From: Streptosporangiaceae bacterium
GTDB lineage: Bacteria > Actinomycetota > Actinomycetes > Streptosporangiales > Streptosporangiaceae
Assembly: GCA_030041195.1 (NCBI GenBank)
Contig: JASHOI010000330.1
Span: 1 to 13,784, forward strand
Length of the DNA stretch: 13,784 nucleotides
Reading direction: 5' to 3'
The position numbers and the translations under genes are program-made. Below the pieces are notes generated by a model, which saw only the letters and a program-made list of their open reading frames with translations, had not been told where the DNA came from and searched no databases. Shown here piece by piece: positions 6,189 through 13,050 of the stretch (its first letter is position 1; every line of letters begins with the position of its first letter).

Positions 6189-7187
6189 ATGACGGCTATT
6201 CAGCAGCAGGCGGGCGGCGCGAGCCCGGTCGACTTCGCGACGTTCGGGGACTACGGGGACTTCAGGCGCAAGCAGCCGCAGCCCGCGACGGGGGAGTTCG
6301 TGCGGCCCGCGTACCCGTTCCGCGGCCGGATCACCGCGGATGGCTCGAGCGGGTACCCGGCCGAGCCAGGCCGGTACCACCTGTACATCTCGTGGGCCTG
6401 CCCGTGGGCGCACCGGACCGCGATCGTGCGCCAGCTGCTCGGCCTCGAGGACGTCATCTCGCTGTCCGTGCTCGACCCGATCAGGGACGGCCGCGGCTGG
6501 GCGTTCCGCGAGGGCCCCGGGCACTCGCTGGACCCGGTCAACGGCTTCTCGTTCCTGCGCGAGGCCTACGAGGCGACCGAGCCAGGCTACGACGGGCACA
6601 TCTCCACTCCGGTGCTGTGGGACCGCGAGACGAGCCGGATCGTCAGCAACAACTTCCCCGACATCACGATCGACCTGGACACCCAGTTCGGCGCGTTCTC
6701 CAACGGCACCGAGCTCTACCCGGAGGCACTGCGCCCGGAGATCGACGCGATCAACGCGGTCGTCTACGAGACCGTGAACAACGGCGTCTACCGCTCGGGC
6801 ATGGCCACCAGCCAGGAGGCCTACCACGACGCGGTGACCAAGGTCTTCGCGACCCTGGACGACCTGGAGCAGCGCCTGGCCGACCGCCGGTACCTGCTCG
6901 GCGACTCGGTCACCGAAGCAGACGTCCGGCTTTGGGTGACCCTGGCCCGGTTTGACGCGGTCTACCACTACCACTTCAAGGTCAACCTCCGGCGGCTGAC
7001 CGACTACCCGAACCTGTGGCGCTACGCACGCGACCTGTACTCGCTGCCCGCTTTCTCCGATACCACGAACTTTGACCACATCAAGCGCCACTACTACACC
7101 ACGCATCCGCACATCAACCCGACCAGGATCGTCCCCGACGGGCCGCTGCTGGATTGGAACCTGCCAGATAACCGCCCCTTGCCCTGA
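6189..7187 (+). CDS. Glutathionyl-hydroquinone-reductase-like (Xi-class GST, YqjG/ECM4 family)
   Basis: The product is 332 aa from ATG at 6189, close to E. coli YqjG in length. The N-terminal thioredoxin-like half has YHLYISWACPWAHR with the catalytic Cys71 in the CPWAHR motif, and STPVLWDRETSRIVSNNFPD for the thiol site. The all-helical C-terminal half has GDSVTEADVRLWVTLARFDA and YHYHFKVNLRRLTDYPNLW, which are hallmarks of this class. The enzymes reduce glutathionyl-hydroquinones and similar conjugates through the Cys. Actinomycetes generally use mycothiol rather than glutathione, so the co-thiol here is probably mycothiol or another gamma-glutamyl thiol (inference). It lies 74 nt after the P450, with no evident SD, and may share its transcript. 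The open frame further upstream overlaps the P450 gene and was not used. Confidence 0.93.
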   Translation: MTAIQQQAGGASPVDFATFGDYGDFRRKQPQPATGEFVRPAYPFRGRITADGSSGYPAEPGRYHLYISWACPWAHRTAIVRQLLGLEDVISLSVLDPIRDGRGWAFREGPGHSLDPVNGFSFLREAYEATEPGYDGHISTPVLWDRETSRIVSNNFPDITIDLDTQFGAFSNGTELYPEALRPEIDAINAVVYETVNNGVYRSGMATSQEAYHDAVTKVFATLDDLEQRLADRRYLLGDSVTEADVRLWVTLARFDAVYHYHFKVNLRRLTDYPNLWRYARDLYSLPAFSDTTNFDHIKRHYYTTHPHINPTRIVPDGPLLDWNLPDNRPLP

Positions 7188-7214
7188 TCCGGACCCTTTC
7201 CGACCTGGCCACAA

Positions 7215-7239
7215 CCCCCATGACGTGCGAAAGTGGGGG
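7215..7239 (+). repeat. Inverted repeat CCCCCA / TGGGGG in the leader of the GCS2-like gene
   Basis: CCCCCA (7215-7220) and TGGGGG (7234-7239) could pair around a 13-nt loop; GGCC sits outside on both sides at a similar distance. There is no T-tract after it, so it is a weak terminator at best. It could be a leader structure ahead of the SD at 7269 or the two halves of an operator. Confidence 0.35.
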
Positions 7240-7268
7240 CAACGGCCGCTGCCCACGGCCAGGTGATC

Positions 7269-7276
7269 GGGAGGGG
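7269..7276 (+). promoter_or_regulatory. Shine-Dalgarno of the GCS2-family gene
   Basis: GGGAGGGG lies just upstream of ATG 7281, with 6 nt between its AGG core and the start. It favours this start over the in-frame upstream start at 7233. Confidence 0.75.
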
Positions 7277-7280
7277 ACCG

Positions 7281-8759
7281 ATGGGCAGGGATGTCCCTGC
7301 GATCAGCGTGAGCCAGCAAGACCGGCGTGCTTACCGGGAGAAGGTGCGCCGCAACTTGGATGTGTTCGCGCGGATGCTGCGCGAGTCCAGGTTCGAGACC
7401 GAGCCGCGTCAGGTCGGCCTGGAGATCGAGCTGAACCTGGTCGACGAGCTCGGCCTCCCCTCGATGAAGAACACTGAGGTGCTCGGCGCGATCGCCGACC
7501 CGAGCTGGGCGAGTGAGCTCGGCCAGTTCAACCTGGAGATCAACGTGCCGCCGCGGCCGCTGGCCGGCGACGCCCTGGCGCGGCTCGAGCACGGGATACA
7601 GGACAGTCTGGGGCACGCCGACCGCCGGGCCCGCCAGGCCGGGAGCCACCTGGTGATGATCGGCATCCTGCCCACGCTGACCGAGAGCGACGTCGGCGAG
7701 CAGGCCATGTCGGCGAACCCGCGCTACCGGCTGCTGAACGAGCAGATCTTCGCCGCCCGCGGCGAGGAGATGCGGATCTCGATCGAGGGCGCCGACCGGC
7801 TGCTCACCCACATCGACACGATCACCCCGGAGGCCGCCTGCACCAGCGTGCAGTGCCACCTCCAGGTCAGCCCGGAGGCGTTCGGCAGCTACTGGAACGC
7901 CGCGCAGGCGATCGCGGGCGCGCAGGTGGCCGTCGCCGCCAACTCCCCGTTCCTGTTCGGGCGGGAACTGTGGCGGGAGACCCGGCTCACCCTGTTCGAG
8001 CAGGCCACCGACACCAGGCCGGACGAGCTCAAGCACCAGGGTGTCAGGCCCCGGGTGTGGTTCGGCGAGCGCTGGATCACGTCGGTTTTCGACCTGTTCG
8101 AGGAGAACCTGCGGTATTTCCCCGCGCTGCTGCCCCTCTGCGACGACCAGGATCCCGTGGCCGCGCTCGACAACGGGCAGGCGCCCGATCTCGCCGAGCT
8201 CACGCTGCACAACGGCACGATCTACCGGTGGAACCGGCCGGTCTACGCGGTGGTGGACGGGCTGCCGCACCTGCGGGTGGAGAACCGGGTGCTGCCGGCT
8301 GGCCCGACGGTGGCCGACGTCATGGCCAACGCCGCGTTCTACTGCGGTCTTGTCCGCGCGCTGGCCGAGGCCGAGCGGCCGGTCTGGACGCAGATGTCGT
8401 TCAAGGCGGCGGCCGACAACCTCGCCGAGGGCGCCAAGCACGGCATCGACGCCCGGCTGTACTGGCCCGGGCTCGGCGAGGTCCCGGTGACCGAACTCGT
8501 GCTGCGCCGGCTGCTGCCGCTGGCGTTCGACGGGCTGGAGCGCTGGGGCGTGGACCTCGATGATGCCAAGCGGCTGCTCGGCATCATCGAGCAGCGCTGC
8601 CTGTTCGGCCGGACCGGAGCGACCTGGCAGACCGACACGGTCCGCGCGCTCACCCGGCGGCGCGGGACCGAGCGGCAGGAGGCGCTGCGGCTGATGACGC
8701 TCGGGTACATCGAGCACATGAACACCAACGAGCCGGTGCACTGCTGGCCGGAGGTGTGA
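7281..8759 (+). CDS. GCS2-family (glutamate-cysteine ligase-like) enzyme
   Basis: The product is 492 aa from ATG at 7281. It carries the glutamate-cysteine ligase type-2 fold marks: GLEIELNLVDELG (46-58) with the metal-binding Glu pair, SELGQFNLEINVPPRPL (78-94), HLVMIGILPTL (123-133), CTSVQCHLQVSPEAF (187 on), NSPFLFGRELWRETR, RPRVWFGERWITSVFDLFEE, HNGTIYRWNRPVY, RVENRVLPAGPTVADVM and the end HMNTNEPVHCWPEV. Enzymes of this fold join an amine to the gamma-carboxyl of glutamate using ATP. This long form begins MGRDVPAIS and belongs to an actinobacterial group usually annotated only by similarity; it differs in length from EgtA and YbdK types. Its position next to the thiol-dependent reductase suggests a thiol or gamma-glutamyl product. 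The stop lies 3 nt from the stop of the convergent methyltransferase gene. Confidence 0.9.
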   Translation: MGRDVPAISVSQQDRRAYREKVRRNLDVFARMLRESRFETEPRQVGLEIELNLVDELGLPSMKNTEVLGAIADPSWASELGQFNLEINVPPRPLAGDALARLEHGIQDSLGHADRRARQAGSHLVMIGILPTLTESDVGEQAMSANPRYRLLNEQIFAARGEEMRISIEGADRLLTHIDTITPEAACTSVQCHLQVSPEAFGSYWNAAQAIAGAQVAVAANSPFLFGRELWRETRLTLFEQATDTRPDELKHQGVRPRVWFGERWITSVFDLFEENLRYFPALLPLCDDQDPVAALDNGQAPDLAELTLHNGTIYRWNRPVYAVVDGLPHLRVENRVLPAGPTVADVMANAAFYCGLVRALAEAERPVWTQMSFKAAADNLAEGAKHGIDARLYWPGLGEVPVTELVLRRLLPLAFDGLERWGVDLDDAKRLLGIIEQRCLFGRTGATWQTDTVRALTRRRGTERQEALRLMTLGYIEHMNTNEPVHCWPEV

Positions 8760-8787
8760 GCGTCAGCGCAGCACGCAGGCGGCCAGC
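8743..8787. terminator. Possible two-way terminator: inverted repeat around both stop codons
   Basis: GCTGGCCG (8743-8750) and CGGCCAGC (8780-8787) are exact reverse complements flanking a 29-nt segment that contains the stops of both convergent genes. No T-tract follows on either strand, and the arms lie inside coding sequence. A stem of this kind can end transcription in GC-rich hosts, but chance pairing is possible. Confidence 0.3.
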
Positions 8788-9407
8788 CAGTAGTAGCGAA
8801 GCTGCGTCCAGCGCACGTCGCCGGCGAGGGCGGCGACGTCGGCGCTGAACTGCCGGCGGTCGGGGAAGTTCTTCACGATCTCGTAGCCGCGCCCGTCGTT
8901 CAGCGTCCGGCGCTGGTAGGTGTCGCCCGCCGCGCTGGTGCGGCTGATCGGGTGGTTGCTGCCCGGCACGTACCGGTTGTCGACGACGATCAGCCGGGTG
9001 CCCTGGCCCAGGCGTGCTTTCAGGCCGGCCACAAATCGCGGCAGGTCCGCGCGCAGAACGTGGGACCAGAAGAACCCGGCGAACGCCGCGTCGAACTCTC
9101 CCGGCACCCGGTCGAGCGCGTAGGCGTCGGCGAGCCGGAACGACAGCGCGGCCGGGCCGTACTCGCGCGCCCGCGCGACCTCGAGCGTCTCGTCGTTGAG
9201 GTCGGTCGCGGTGATCGCGGCGGCGGAACCGGACAGCACGCGGGTCCAGTAGCCCGTGCCAGCGGCGATCTCCAGCACCCGCAGCCCGGCGACCAGCGGC
9301 GGCAGCAGCCGGTGCAGCGTGGCCAGGTCCTGCTGGCGCTCGGGTTTCGCGTACACCGCGTCGTACTCGCCCGCGCGTTCCCGGTAATACTCGCCGAGCT
9401 CGCTCAT
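8763..9407 (-). CDS. Class I SAM-dependent methyltransferase
   Basis: The product is 214 aa from ATG at 9407. The Rossmann-type methyltransferase core is clear: YYRERAGEYDAVYAKPERQQ (7-26), motif I VLEIAAGTGYWT (44-55) for SAM binding, ITATDLNDETLEVARAR with the acidic residue that binds the SAM ribose, RLADAYALD, FDAAFAGFFWSHVLRADL, and TRLIVVDNRYVPGSNHP as motif III region. The size and motifs fit the Methyltransf_11/25 group of small-molecule enzymes. The end KNFPDRRQFSADVAAL plus RWTQLRYYWLAACVLR matches the usual C-terminus of these proteins. It has no SD; TAGGCT lies 9 nt above the ATG, so the mRNA leader is very short or absent. It runs convergent to the GCS2-like gene with 3 nt between stops. 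The substrate is unknown. Confidence 0.9.
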   Translation of the reverse strand: MSELGEYYRERAGEYDAVYAKPERQQDLATLHRLLPPLVAGLRVLEIAAGTGYWTRVLSGSAAAITATDLNDETLEVARAREYGPAALSFRLADAYALDRVPGEFDAAFAGFFWSHVLRADLPRFVAGLKARLGQGTRLIVVDNRYVPGSNHPISRTSAAGDTYQRRTLNDGRGYEIVKNFPDRRQFSADVAALAGDVRWTQLRYYWLAACVLR

Positions 9408-9416
9408 CGTCCCAGG

Positions 9417-9422
9417 AGCCTA
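9417..9422 (-). promoter_or_regulatory. -10 box of the methyltransferase gene
   Basis: TAGGCT on the minus strand ends 9 nt before ATG 9407. No SD fits in the gap, so the mRNA is leaderless or nearly so. CGAAGTGGG occupies the -35 area. Confidence 0.45.
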
Positions 9423-9503
9423 ACAGCCGCCTTGATCCCACTTCGCCCCCATTTCGGACGGCCGGAACTACGCCCGGGCCGCGTCCGGTTGGCGCCGCGC
9501 GCA

Positions 9504-9542
9504 CATATCACGGCCCCCGTAACCGCAATTAGGGCATATCAC
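9504..9542. repeat. Direct repeat of CATATCAC, 31 bp apart
   Basis: CATATCAC occurs at 9504-9511 and 9535-9542, about three helical turns apart, in an otherwise GC-rich spacer. On the minus strand it reads GTGATATG, close to the GTGATATC of the SPFH promoter. It could be a pair of binding sites; function is not shown. Confidence 0.5.
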
Positions 9543-9581
9543 CCCGGAAAGCTCCAGGATCGCGTGAAATGTTGCCGGCGC

Positions 9582-9597
9582 GGCCCCGTGAGGGGCC
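9582..9597 (-). terminator. GC hairpin behind the YbjQ-type gene
   Basis: GGCCCC and GGGGCC pair around a 4-nt loop (TCAC on the minus strand), starting 26 nt after the stop at 9624. No strong T-tract follows (AACATTT about 12 nt later), so this is a GC-type terminator candidate. Confidence 0.45.
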
Positions 9598-9623
9598 CCG
9601 CGGGCGGGCGAGCCGCATGGGGG

Positions 9624-10472
9624 CTAGGCATCCAAGCCCAGGGTGAAGGTGGGCTTGGGGGAGGTTTCCGGGAGGCGGTGCTCGTCGGCCAGGCGGCGGA
9701 TCGCGGTGCCGGTGGCCAGGAACTCGGTGGCGTGCTCGCCCCACACGTGGTTGGAGACGGCCACGTGCACCCCGACTATGCCGGACGAGCGCGCCTGGGT
9801 CGCCTCGGCCTGCATCCGGGACAGCGCCAGCTCGCGCGCCTCGTAGACACCCTGGGTGAACTGGAGCATCTCCTGGTTCTGGCCGGCCTGCCGCATCGCC
9901 TGCATCGCCGACTGGTGCGCGATGTGGTACACGCACGTGCCGAGGACGAACGCGACCGGCACCGCCCCGGCCGCGAGCAGGCGGAAGAAGTCCTGCGCGG
10001 ACAGATCGGAGGTGAACGCGTTGCCGTCGGGCGCGCGGTGCGCGCCGGTGCCGGCCAGGGCGCGGACCGCGGTCCCGGTGGCCACGAACTCGAGCACATT
10101 CTGGCCCCAGGCGTACATCTGCATCCGTAGTTCCACGCCCACGATGCCGTCCGCCCCGAGATGGCCGGCCTCGGCCTGCATACGGGCCATGGCCAGCTCC
10201 CTGGCGCTGTACATCGCCTGGCTGAGCACTTGCAGTTCCTGGTTCTGCGACCAGCGTCCGATCTGCAGCCCGACGTGGTAGATCGAGGAGCCGACCACAA
10301 AGCCGAGCGGCTCGAACCCGGCCTCGCCGAGCAGCACGTACTCGGATACCGATAGGTCAGAGGTGAACACCCCGGACGGGTCGGAGCCGGCGGTCTGCGC
10401 CAGCCTGCTGTCGGCGACCTGCGGCTCCCACGTGGCCGCGTCACCGGCCGGCCGGTTTCCAAATAGCGGCAT
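9624..10472 (-). CDS. Tandem YbjQ-domain protein (heavy-metal-binding domain family)
   Basis: The product is 282 aa from ATG at 10472, with AAAGGGG 5 nt upstream. It consists of two copies of one domain. Copy 1 runs about 36-139 and copy 2 about 153-261. Both begin FTSDLS, contain VVGSSIYHVG or VLGTCVYHIA, then ARELAMARMQAEA or ARELALSRMQAEA, then GIVGVELRM or GIVGVHVAV, and end FVATGTAVRAL or FLATGTAIRRL. This matches the YbjQ family (family knowledge: small beta-rich pentameric proteins with no proven role). The N-terminal 35 residues are polar and the C-terminus ends TFTLGLDA. There is no membrane segment. It is divergent from lysA across an 80-bp gap. An open frame extends upstream to 10625 but runs into lysA and was not used. 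Metal binding is not evident from residues. Confidence 0.88.
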   Translation of the reverse strand: MPLFGNRPAGDAATWEPQVADSRLAQTAGSDPSGVFTSDLSVSEYVLLGEAGFEPLGFVVGSSIYHVGLQIGRWSQNQELQVLSQAMYSARELAMARMQAEAGHLGADGIVGVELRMQMYAWGQNVLEFVATGTAVRALAGTGAHRAPDGNAFTSDLSAQDFFRLLAAGAVPVAFVLGTCVYHIAHQSAMQAMRQAGQNQEMLQFTQGVYEARELALSRMQAEATQARSSGIVGVHVAVSNHVWGEHATEFLATGTAIRRLADEHRLPETSPKPTFTLGLDA

Positions 10473-10477
10473 TGCGT

Positions 10478-10484
10478 CCCCTTT
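10478..10484 (-). promoter_or_regulatory. Shine-Dalgarno of the YbjQ-type gene
   Basis: AAAGGGG on the minus strand lies 5 nt before ATG 10472. It supports the start with the MPLFGNRPAG N-terminus. Confidence 0.65.
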
Positions 10485-10538
10485 AGCCGATATCTCTTGG
10501 GCAGCCAGCAGCCTACCGGCCTGGCGCCGCCGCACCCA

Positions 10539-10544
10539 TAGCAT
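10539..10544 (+). promoter_or_regulatory. -10 box of lysA, leaderless type
   Basis: TAGCAT fits TAnnnT and ends 8 nt before ATG 10553. No SD is present, so transcription probably begins at or near the start codon. No clear -35 is seen. Confidence 0.45.
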
Positions 10545-10552
10545 TGGGTCCC

Positions 10553-11944
10553 ATGAGCCGTGTCGCCCACCCTGCCGGCCCGCGCCACGCCGAGGTGCTG
10601 CCGCCCGATCACCCGCCGCTGCCACCGGCTGACGTCAACGCGCTGGATCCGGCGATCTGGCCGCGGAGCGCGCACCGCAGCGGCGGTGCGCTCGTGCTCG
10701 GCGGCGTGGACGTCCGCGACCTCGCCGCGCAGTACGGCACCCCGCTGTTCGTCTGCGACGAAGCGGACTTCCGCGGCCGGTGCCGGGAGTTCGTTGACGC
10801 GTTCGGCACCGAAGCCGGGGTGTTCTACGCGGCCAAGGCGTTCTGCTGCCGGGCGGTGCTGCGCTGGGTCAGCCAGGAGGGCCTCGGCGTCGACGTATGC
10901 ACCGGCGGCGAGCTCGAGGTTGCGCTGCAGGCCGGGGTTGACCCCGGGATGATCACCCTGCACGGCAGCAACAAGCTGCCCGAGGAGCTGGACCGGGCGC
11001 TGACGGTCGGCGTCGGGCACATCGTGGTGGACTCGTTTGACGAGATTGACCGCCTGGAACGGATAGCTTCCCCCGACTCGAAGCAGCGGTCCCGGATCCT
11101 GGTGCGCGTCACCACCGGCGTTGAGGCCGCAGCGCACGAGTTCGTGGCCACGGCGCACGACGACCAGAAGTTCGGCTTCTCGCTCGCGTCCGGTGCCGCC
11201 GACGAGGCGGTCAGGCGGGTGCTGGCCAGCGAGGCGCTCGAGTTCGCCGGACTGCACTCGCATATCGGCTCGCAGATCTACGACACCGCGGGCTTCGAGG
11301 TCGCCGCGCACCGGGTGCTCGAGCTCGCCGTCCGGATCCGCGAGTCCTGGGGGATCGAGATCGCCGAGCTGAACCTGGGCGGCGGCTTCGGGATCGCCTA
11401 CGTGGCCGAGGACGACCCGGCGGACGTCAAGGTCATCGCGCAGAACCTCCGCGGCATCGTGGACTCGCAGTGCCGCGCGGCCGGCCTCGCGCTGCCGCGG
11501 CTCACCGTCGAGCCGGGGCGGGCGATCGCCGGTCCCGGCACCGTGACGCTCTACCAGGTCGGCACCGTCAAGGACGTGGACGGGCTGCGCACGTACGTCA
11601 GCGTGGACGGCGGGATGAGCGATAACATCCGCACGGCGCTTTACGACGCCGACTACACCTGTGTGCTCGCATCGCGGGAATCGGACGCGCCGCCCGTGCT
11701 GTGCAGGCTGGTCGGCAGGCACTGCGAGAGCGGAGACATCGTGGTCAGGGACGCGTACCTGCCGGCCGACGTGAGCGACGGCGACCTGCTGGCCGTGGCC
11801 GCAACCGGCGCCTACTGCCGCTCGATGGCCAGCAACTACAACCACGTGCCGCGGCCCGGAGTGGTCGCGGTGCGTGACGGCGCCTCACGGGTCGTGCTGC
11901 GCAGCGAGACCACCGACGACCTGCTGCGGCTGGACGTCGGCTGA
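10553..11944 (+). CDS. lysA: Diaminopimelate decarboxylase (last step of lysine synthesis)
   Basis: The product is 463 aa, the usual length in actinomycetes, and its start MSRVAHPAGPRHAEVLP matches the family N-terminus, which decides for ATG 10553 over the TTG at 10544. The fold-type III PLP domain has VFYAAKAF with K95 as Schiff-base lysine, VDVCTGGELEVAL, HSHIGSQI (about 235-242) and NLGGGFGIAY for the phosphate group. EPGRAIAGP follows (about 320 on). GGMSDNIRTALYDADY and HCESGD carry the C-terminal active-site residues, with the catalytic Cys about residue 391, and SMASNYNH is near the end. It turns meso-diaminopimelate into lysine and CO2 in the cytoplasm. The gene has no SD and a -10 box 8 nt upstream. 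Its TGA overlaps the galT ATG by one base. In many actinomycetes hom, thrC and thrB follow lysA; here they do not. Confidence 0.97.
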   Translation: MSRVAHPAGPRHAEVLPPDHPPLPPADVNALDPAIWPRSAHRSGGALVLGGVDVRDLAAQYGTPLFVCDEADFRGRCREFVDAFGTEAGVFYAAKAFCCRAVLRWVSQEGLGVDVCTGGELEVALQAGVDPGMITLHGSNKLPEELDRALTVGVGHIVVDSFDEIDRLERIASPDSKQRSRILVRVTTGVEAAAHEFVATAHDDQKFGFSLASGAADEAVRRVLASEALEFAGLHSHIGSQIYDTAGFEVAAHRVLELAVRIRESWGIEIAELNLGGGFGIAYVAEDDPADVKVIAQNLRGIVDSQCRAAGLALPRLTVEPGRAIAGPGTVTLYQVGTVKDVDGLRTYVSVDGGMSDNIRTALYDADYTCVLASRESDAPPVLCRLVGRHCESGDIVVRDAYLPADVSDGDLLAVAATGAYCRSMASNYNHVPRPGVVAVRDGASRVVLRSETTDDLLRLDVG

Positions 11945-13050
11945 TGGTGAAGAAGGCCTCCATCGCGCTTGCCGACGGCCGGGAGCTGATCTACTTCGGC
12001 GATCACGCGGACGAGGAGGCCGGCTACCCGGACCTCAGGCAGCTGCCCAAGGTCGAGGTCTCGTCGCAGGTTCGGCACGACCCGCTGCTCGGCGAGTGGG
12101 TGATCGTGGCCGGCCACCGGCAGAACCGCACGTTCCTGCCGCCGGCCGACCACTGCCCGCTGGATCCGTCCGCGCCCGGCCGGCTCACCGAGATTCCCGC
12201 ACCCAGCTACCAGGTTGTGGTGTTCGAGAACCGGTTCCCCTCGCTGGTCGCCGGCGGTGGCCAGGCCGCCGGGTCCGGCGGCGCAGAGCCTGACGGCCTG
12301 CTGGCCACCCGCCCCGGCAACGGCCGGTGCGAGGTGGTCTGCTTCAGCGAGGACCACAACGCCTCGTTCGCCGACCTCAGCCACGACCAGGCGGCGCTCG
12401 TGCTGGCCGCCTGGATCGACCGCAGCGCGGCGCTCGCCGCGCTGCCAGGGGTCGAGCAGGTCTTCTGCTTCGAGAACCGCGGCCAGGAGATCGGGGTGAC
12501 GCTCAGTCACCCGCACGGCCAGATCTACGCCTATCCCTTTGTCACCCCGCGAACGACGCGCATGCTTGCGACGAGCGAGGCGTACCAGCAGGACACCGGG
12601 AGGAACCTGTTCGACGACGTGCTCGCCGCCGAGCTCGCAGACGGGTCGCGGGTCGTGCTCGCCGCCGAGCACTGGGTGGCGTTCGTGCCGCACTCGGCGC
12701 ACTGGCCCTACGAGGTCCATCTCTATCCCCGGCGCAGGCGGGAGGACCTGCAGGCGCTGACAGCGGCCGAACAGGACGAGTTCTGCGACGTCTACCTGGA
12801 CCTGCTGCGCCGGTTCGACCGGCTCTTCGACACCCCGGCACCATACATCTCGGGCTGGCATCAGGCTCCGGTGCACGCCGGCCGGCCCCGGTTCGCGCTG
12901 CACCTGGAGCTGTTCACGATCCGGCGCGCGCCCGGCAAGCTGAAGTATCTGGCCGGCTCGGAATCCGGCATGGGCGCCTTCACCAACGACATCGCGCCGG
13001 AGGCGGCGGCGGCCACGCTGCGGGGGCTGGGGGAAGGGGCGCCGGTGTGA
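11944..13050 (+). CDS. galT: Galactose-1-phosphate uridylyltransferase
   Basis: The product is 368 aa from ATG at 11944, sharing its A with the lysA stop (TGATG), so translation is coupled. Family motifs are DPLLGEWVIVAGHRQNRT (46-63), FENRFPSL (94-101), the active site SHPHGQIYAYPF with the nucleophile His191 in HPHGQ, and the C-terminal HAGRPRFALHLELF and GSESGMGAFTNDIAPE. The enzyme moves UMP from UDP-glucose to galactose 1-phosphate through a uridylyl-His intermediate (Leloir pathway). The first metal site reads CPLD instead of CxxC, so one of the usual zinc-binding Cys residues is absent; this variant still has the full catalytic motif. The last 20 bases of the gene, stop included, are part of a 48-bp tandem duplication. 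galE follows 91 nt later. Confidence 0.96.
   Translation: MVKKASIALADGRELIYFGDHADEEAGYPDLRQLPKVEVSSQVRHDPLLGEWVIVAGHRQNRTFLPPADHCPLDPSAPGRLTEIPAPSYQVVVFENRFPSLVAGGGQAAGSGGAEPDGLLATRPGNGRCEVVCFSEDHNASFADLSHDQAALVLAAWIDRSAALAALPGVEQVFCFENRGQEIGVTLSHPHGQIYAYPFVTPRTTRMLATSEAYQQDTGRNLFDDVLAAELADGSRVVLAAEHWVAFVPHSAHWPYEVHLYPRRRREDLQALTAAEQDEFCDVYLDLLRRFDRLFDTPAPYISGWHQAPVHAGRPRFALHLELFTIRRAPGKLKYLAGSESGMGAFTNDIAPEAAAATLRGLGEGAPV

Larger units (their letters stand above)
9408..9623. other. 216-bp intergenic region upstream of the methyltransferase
   Basis: No coding frame with start, SD and plausible product is seen. It holds the -10 box at 9417, two tandem CGAArTGGG-type boxes on the minus strand (about 9435-9456), a direct repeat of CATATCAC (9504-9511 and 9535-9542, 31 bp apart) and a GC hairpin at 9582-9597 behind the YbjQ-type gene. 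Confidence 0.6.

Noticed and set aside
6111..8741. Very long open frame (876 codons) on the minus strand
   Set aside because: It is antisense to the thiol reductase and GCS2-like genes, is full of Arg, Val, Gly and Asp as expected for a GC-rich shadow frame, and shows no known domain.
10489..10494. GATATC palindrome upstream of the YbjQ-type gene as another operator copy
   Set aside because: Only six bases match the SPFH site; flanks differ and no -10 box is adjacent.
9776..11845. Open frame of 689 codons on the minus strand
   Set aside because: It lies antisense to lysA and in another frame of the YbjQ-type gene; both real genes have clear motifs.
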